This document shows, piece by piece, positions 31,973 to 35,182 of a stretch of 35,182 nt of DNA. This DNA comes from JBBQNJ01 sp038329845. GTDB taxonomy: Bacteria > Planctomycetota > Phycisphaerae > Tepidisphaerales > Tepidisphaeraceae. Under the pieces are notes generated by a model. It was not told the origin of the DNA. It made no database searches and was given only the letters and a program-made list of their open reading frames with translations. Position numbers and translations under genes: made by a program. Within the stretch, counting starts at the first letter, position 1. Each line of letters starts with the position of its first letter. The stretch lies in contig JBBQNJ010000052.1 in NCBI GenBank assembly GCA_038329845.1, forward strand, positions 1 to 35,182. Direction: 5' to 3'.

Positions 31973-32046
31973 GCAACGACTCCGCTTCCGACCTCTCCTA
32001 CGCCGACACCCTCTGGAAAGCCGCGGATGCGCTCCGCGGTCAGGTC

Positions 32047-32078
<32 letters not shown>

Positions 32079-33053
32079 CCTGCTCTTTCTCAAGTACATC
32101 TCCGACAGTTTCCAGTCCCGCCGGGATGAACTGCAAGCCGAGCTGACCCAAGCCGGGATGAAGCCCGCCCAGATCGAAAAGCTCCTCGAATCACGCGATG
32201 AATACACCGCCGAGCGCATCTTCTGGGTCCCGCCCGAATCCCGCTGGCCCAACCTCCAGAACCAGGCCACCCGCCCCGACATCGCCACGCTCATCGACGA
32301 TGCCATCCTCGCCGTCGAGCGCGACAACCCCAACCTCAAATCCAAACTCCCCCGCGACTACGCCCGCCGGGGCATCGATCCGGTCAAGATGGCCGGGCTG
32401 ATCAATCTCATCGCCCAGATCGGCTTCAAAGCCCCCCCCGGCTCCCGCGACAAAGCCCGCGACACCCTCGGCCGCGTTTACGAATACTTCCTCGGCAAGT
32501 TCGCCGCCGCTGAAGGCAAGCTCGGCGGCGAGTTCTACACCCCGCGCTCGGTCGTCCGCGTGCTCGTCGAGATGCTCGAACCCTACGCCGGCCGCGTCTA
32601 CGATCCCGCCTGCGGCTCGGGCGGTATGTTCGTCCAGTCCGAAAAATTCGCCGAGGCCCACGGCGGCAACAAGACGGATGTCTCCATCTTCGGCCAGGAA
32701 TCCAACCCCACCACCTGGCGACTCGCCCACATGAACCTCGCCATCCACGGCATCGAGGCCAACCTCGGCTCCGCGCCCGGCGACACGTTCCTGCGGGATG
32801 TCCACCCCGACCTCAAGGCCGACTTCGTCCTCGCCAATCCCCCCTTCAACATCTCCGACTACTCCGGCGCACTCCTCCGGGGCGACCGGCGATGGACCTA
32901 CGGCGATCCACCCATCGGCAATGCCAACTACGCCTGGATCCAGCACTTCATCCACCACCTCGCCTACCCCAATGGCCGTGGCGGCGGCGTGGCCGGCTTC
33001 GTCATGGCCAACGGCTCGCTCTCCAGCAACACCGGCGGTGAAGGTGACATCCG

Positions 33054-33155
33054 GAATGCCATTCACTTAACGTGAAAGCGGCTGGGAAAAGTCGCCTTAT
33101 TGGTCCAAGACTGCTGTTGAGTTCGCCGATTTTGGCCCTTAAGTGAAAGGCATTC
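33054..33155 (+). mobile_element. MITE-like non-autonomous element inserted in hsdM
   Basis: The ends are 17-bp inverted repeats, GAATGCCATTCACTTAA at the left and GAATGCCTTTCACTTAA (as reverse complement) at the right, one mismatch apart. The element is flanked by a perfect 10-bp direct duplication, GTGACATCCG (33044-33053 and 33156-33165). The 102-bp body has no transposase and only short open frames. Element size, terminal repeats and target duplication define a MITE mobilised in trans. A target duplication of 10 bp would suit IS4-type transposases, but the family is not proven. The right end supplies a GTG in frame with the 3' half of hsdM. Confidence 0.9.
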
Positions 33156-33279
33156 GTGACATCCGCAAAAGAATCGTCGAAGCCGACCTCGTCGATTGCA
33201 TCGTCGCCATGCCCGCGCAGCTCTTCTTCACCACCGGCATCCCCGTCTGCCTCTGGTTCCTCACCCGCGACAAACGTGG

Positions 33280-33342
33280 CAGCGGCTTCCAGCCGCTGAA
33301 CGAACGAAACAAAAGTGGACGTGGCACCGGCTTCCAGCCGGT
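33280..33342 (+). repeat. Two palindromic peptide-coding elements in hsdM
   Basis: CAGCGGCTTCCAGCCGCTG (33280-33298) and ACCGGCTTCCAGCCGGT (33326-33342) are perfect stem-loops with the loop TCC, each preceded by GTGG. They are in frame and encode GSGFQPL and GTGFQPV in a stretch (KRGSGFQPLNERNKSGRGTG) that interrupts the usual HsdM sequence between LTRDK and DRRGETLFID. Confidence 0.85.
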
Positions 33343-33567
33343 ATCTCCCCCTCTCCGCGACCGCCGTGGCGAAACGCTCTTCATCGACGCCCGCAAGCTC
33401 GGCACGCTGCAAACCCGCACGCTTCGCATCCTCTCCGGCCTCGAAGAGGCCGAGTGCGTGCCGGGCACGAGCGACCCATTGCCGACGAGCGACATCGGCC
33501 GCATCGTCTACACCTACCGCCAATGGCGCGGGGAGCCCGCGCCCGACTGGTGGGATGCTCAATGTGG

Positions 33568-33712
33568 CACCGGCTTCCAGCCGGTGATGGATGCAGACCA
33601 GCGGCAGGATGCCGCTGCCACGCGAAGTGGGAAAGAAGTCCAGCGGCAGGATGCCGCTGCCACGCGAATTGGGAAAGAAGACCAGCGGCAGGATGCCGCA
33701 GCCACCTGGGCC
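33568..33712 (+). repeat. Palindromic element plus three tandem 42-bp copies in hsdM
   Basis: CACCGGCTTCCAGCCGGTG (33568-33586) encodes GTGFQPV. It is followed by 42-bp units at 33599, 33641 and 33683, each holding the palindrome CAGCGGCAGGATGCCGCTG (third copy with one change). These encode QRQDAAATR-type peptides. Read on the other strand, the units are the same GTGGCAnCGGC family as the first three elements, in opposite orientation. 42 bp is 14 codons, so the frame is kept. Confidence 0.88.
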
Positions 33713-33944
33713 TTCAAGCCCATCCCCGGCTTCGCCCAATCCGCCACCACCGAAGAAATCGCCAAACACGCCCACGTCCTCACCCCCGGCCGATATGTCG
33801 GCGTTGAAGACATCGAAGAAGACGCCGAACCCTTCGCCGAAAAATACCCGCGACTGGTCGCGGAGGTGGAGGAGTGCTTGGCAGAGGGTGAGCGGCTCGG
33901 GTCGTTGGTCCGTAGTCGTCTCTCAGCAGTCGAAGAGGTCAACG

Positions 33945-35182
<1,238 letters not shown>

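Overview
The window looks like chromosomal DNA from a GC-rich, Gram-negative-type bacterium, most likely a Planctomycetota member related to Phycisphaerae (inference, moderate confidence). The clues are an LpxI-type lipid A enzyme, a DnaA with unusual TTG initiation, a SIMPL-domain protein, many short dispersed and palindromic intergenic repeats, and palindromic elements that encode peptides of the GTGFQPV type. No phage genes, CRISPR array, rRNA or transposase gene is visible.

Layout. Positions 1-3063 (minus) carry a single-chain type IIG restriction-modification enzyme that runs off the left edge. A divergent SIMPL-domain membrane protein follows (3243-4061). Positions 4213-13075 (minus) form one compact operon for a surface polysaccharide. 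In order of transcription it holds an ABC-2 permease (Wzm-like), its ATPase with a C-terminal cargo domain (Wzt-like), a polysaccharide pyruvyl transferase, two GT4 glycosyltransferases, a tandem pair of GT2 paralogues and a last GT4. Gene overlaps and short gaps point to translational coupling. The middle section (13283-25105) is housekeeping: isocitrate dehydrogenase, LpxI, an O-methyltransferase, an MscS channel, an FtsQ-like protein, Mn-type superoxide dismutase, a zinc-ribbon protein, a lipoprotein, DnaA and an MFS transporter. Then come tRNA-Ser(CGA), ClpB, a sugar-phosphate isomerase/epimerase and tRNA-Thr(CGT).

The right end (31427-35182, plus) is a decaying type I restriction-modification locus. 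The hsdR remnant keeps only a frameshifted N-terminal domain. hsdM is split by a 102-bp MITE-like element with 17-bp terminal inverted repeats and a 10-bp target duplication. The hsdM half downstream of it also carries six in-frame copies of a palindromic element. hsdS looks intact as far as the edge.

Between genes there are several independent minisatellites of 17-19 bp, a diverged repeat of about 330-390 bp in two direct copies that flank the clpB/tRNA block, an inverted partner containing a 15-C run, a 73-bp-period repeat, and a recurrent 9-mer, GTCCGATAA. That 9-mer was found five times (plus one near copy), always between genes, with a cluster upstream of dnaA. The 9-mer, the MITE and the hsdM palindromes are the most interesting signals here.
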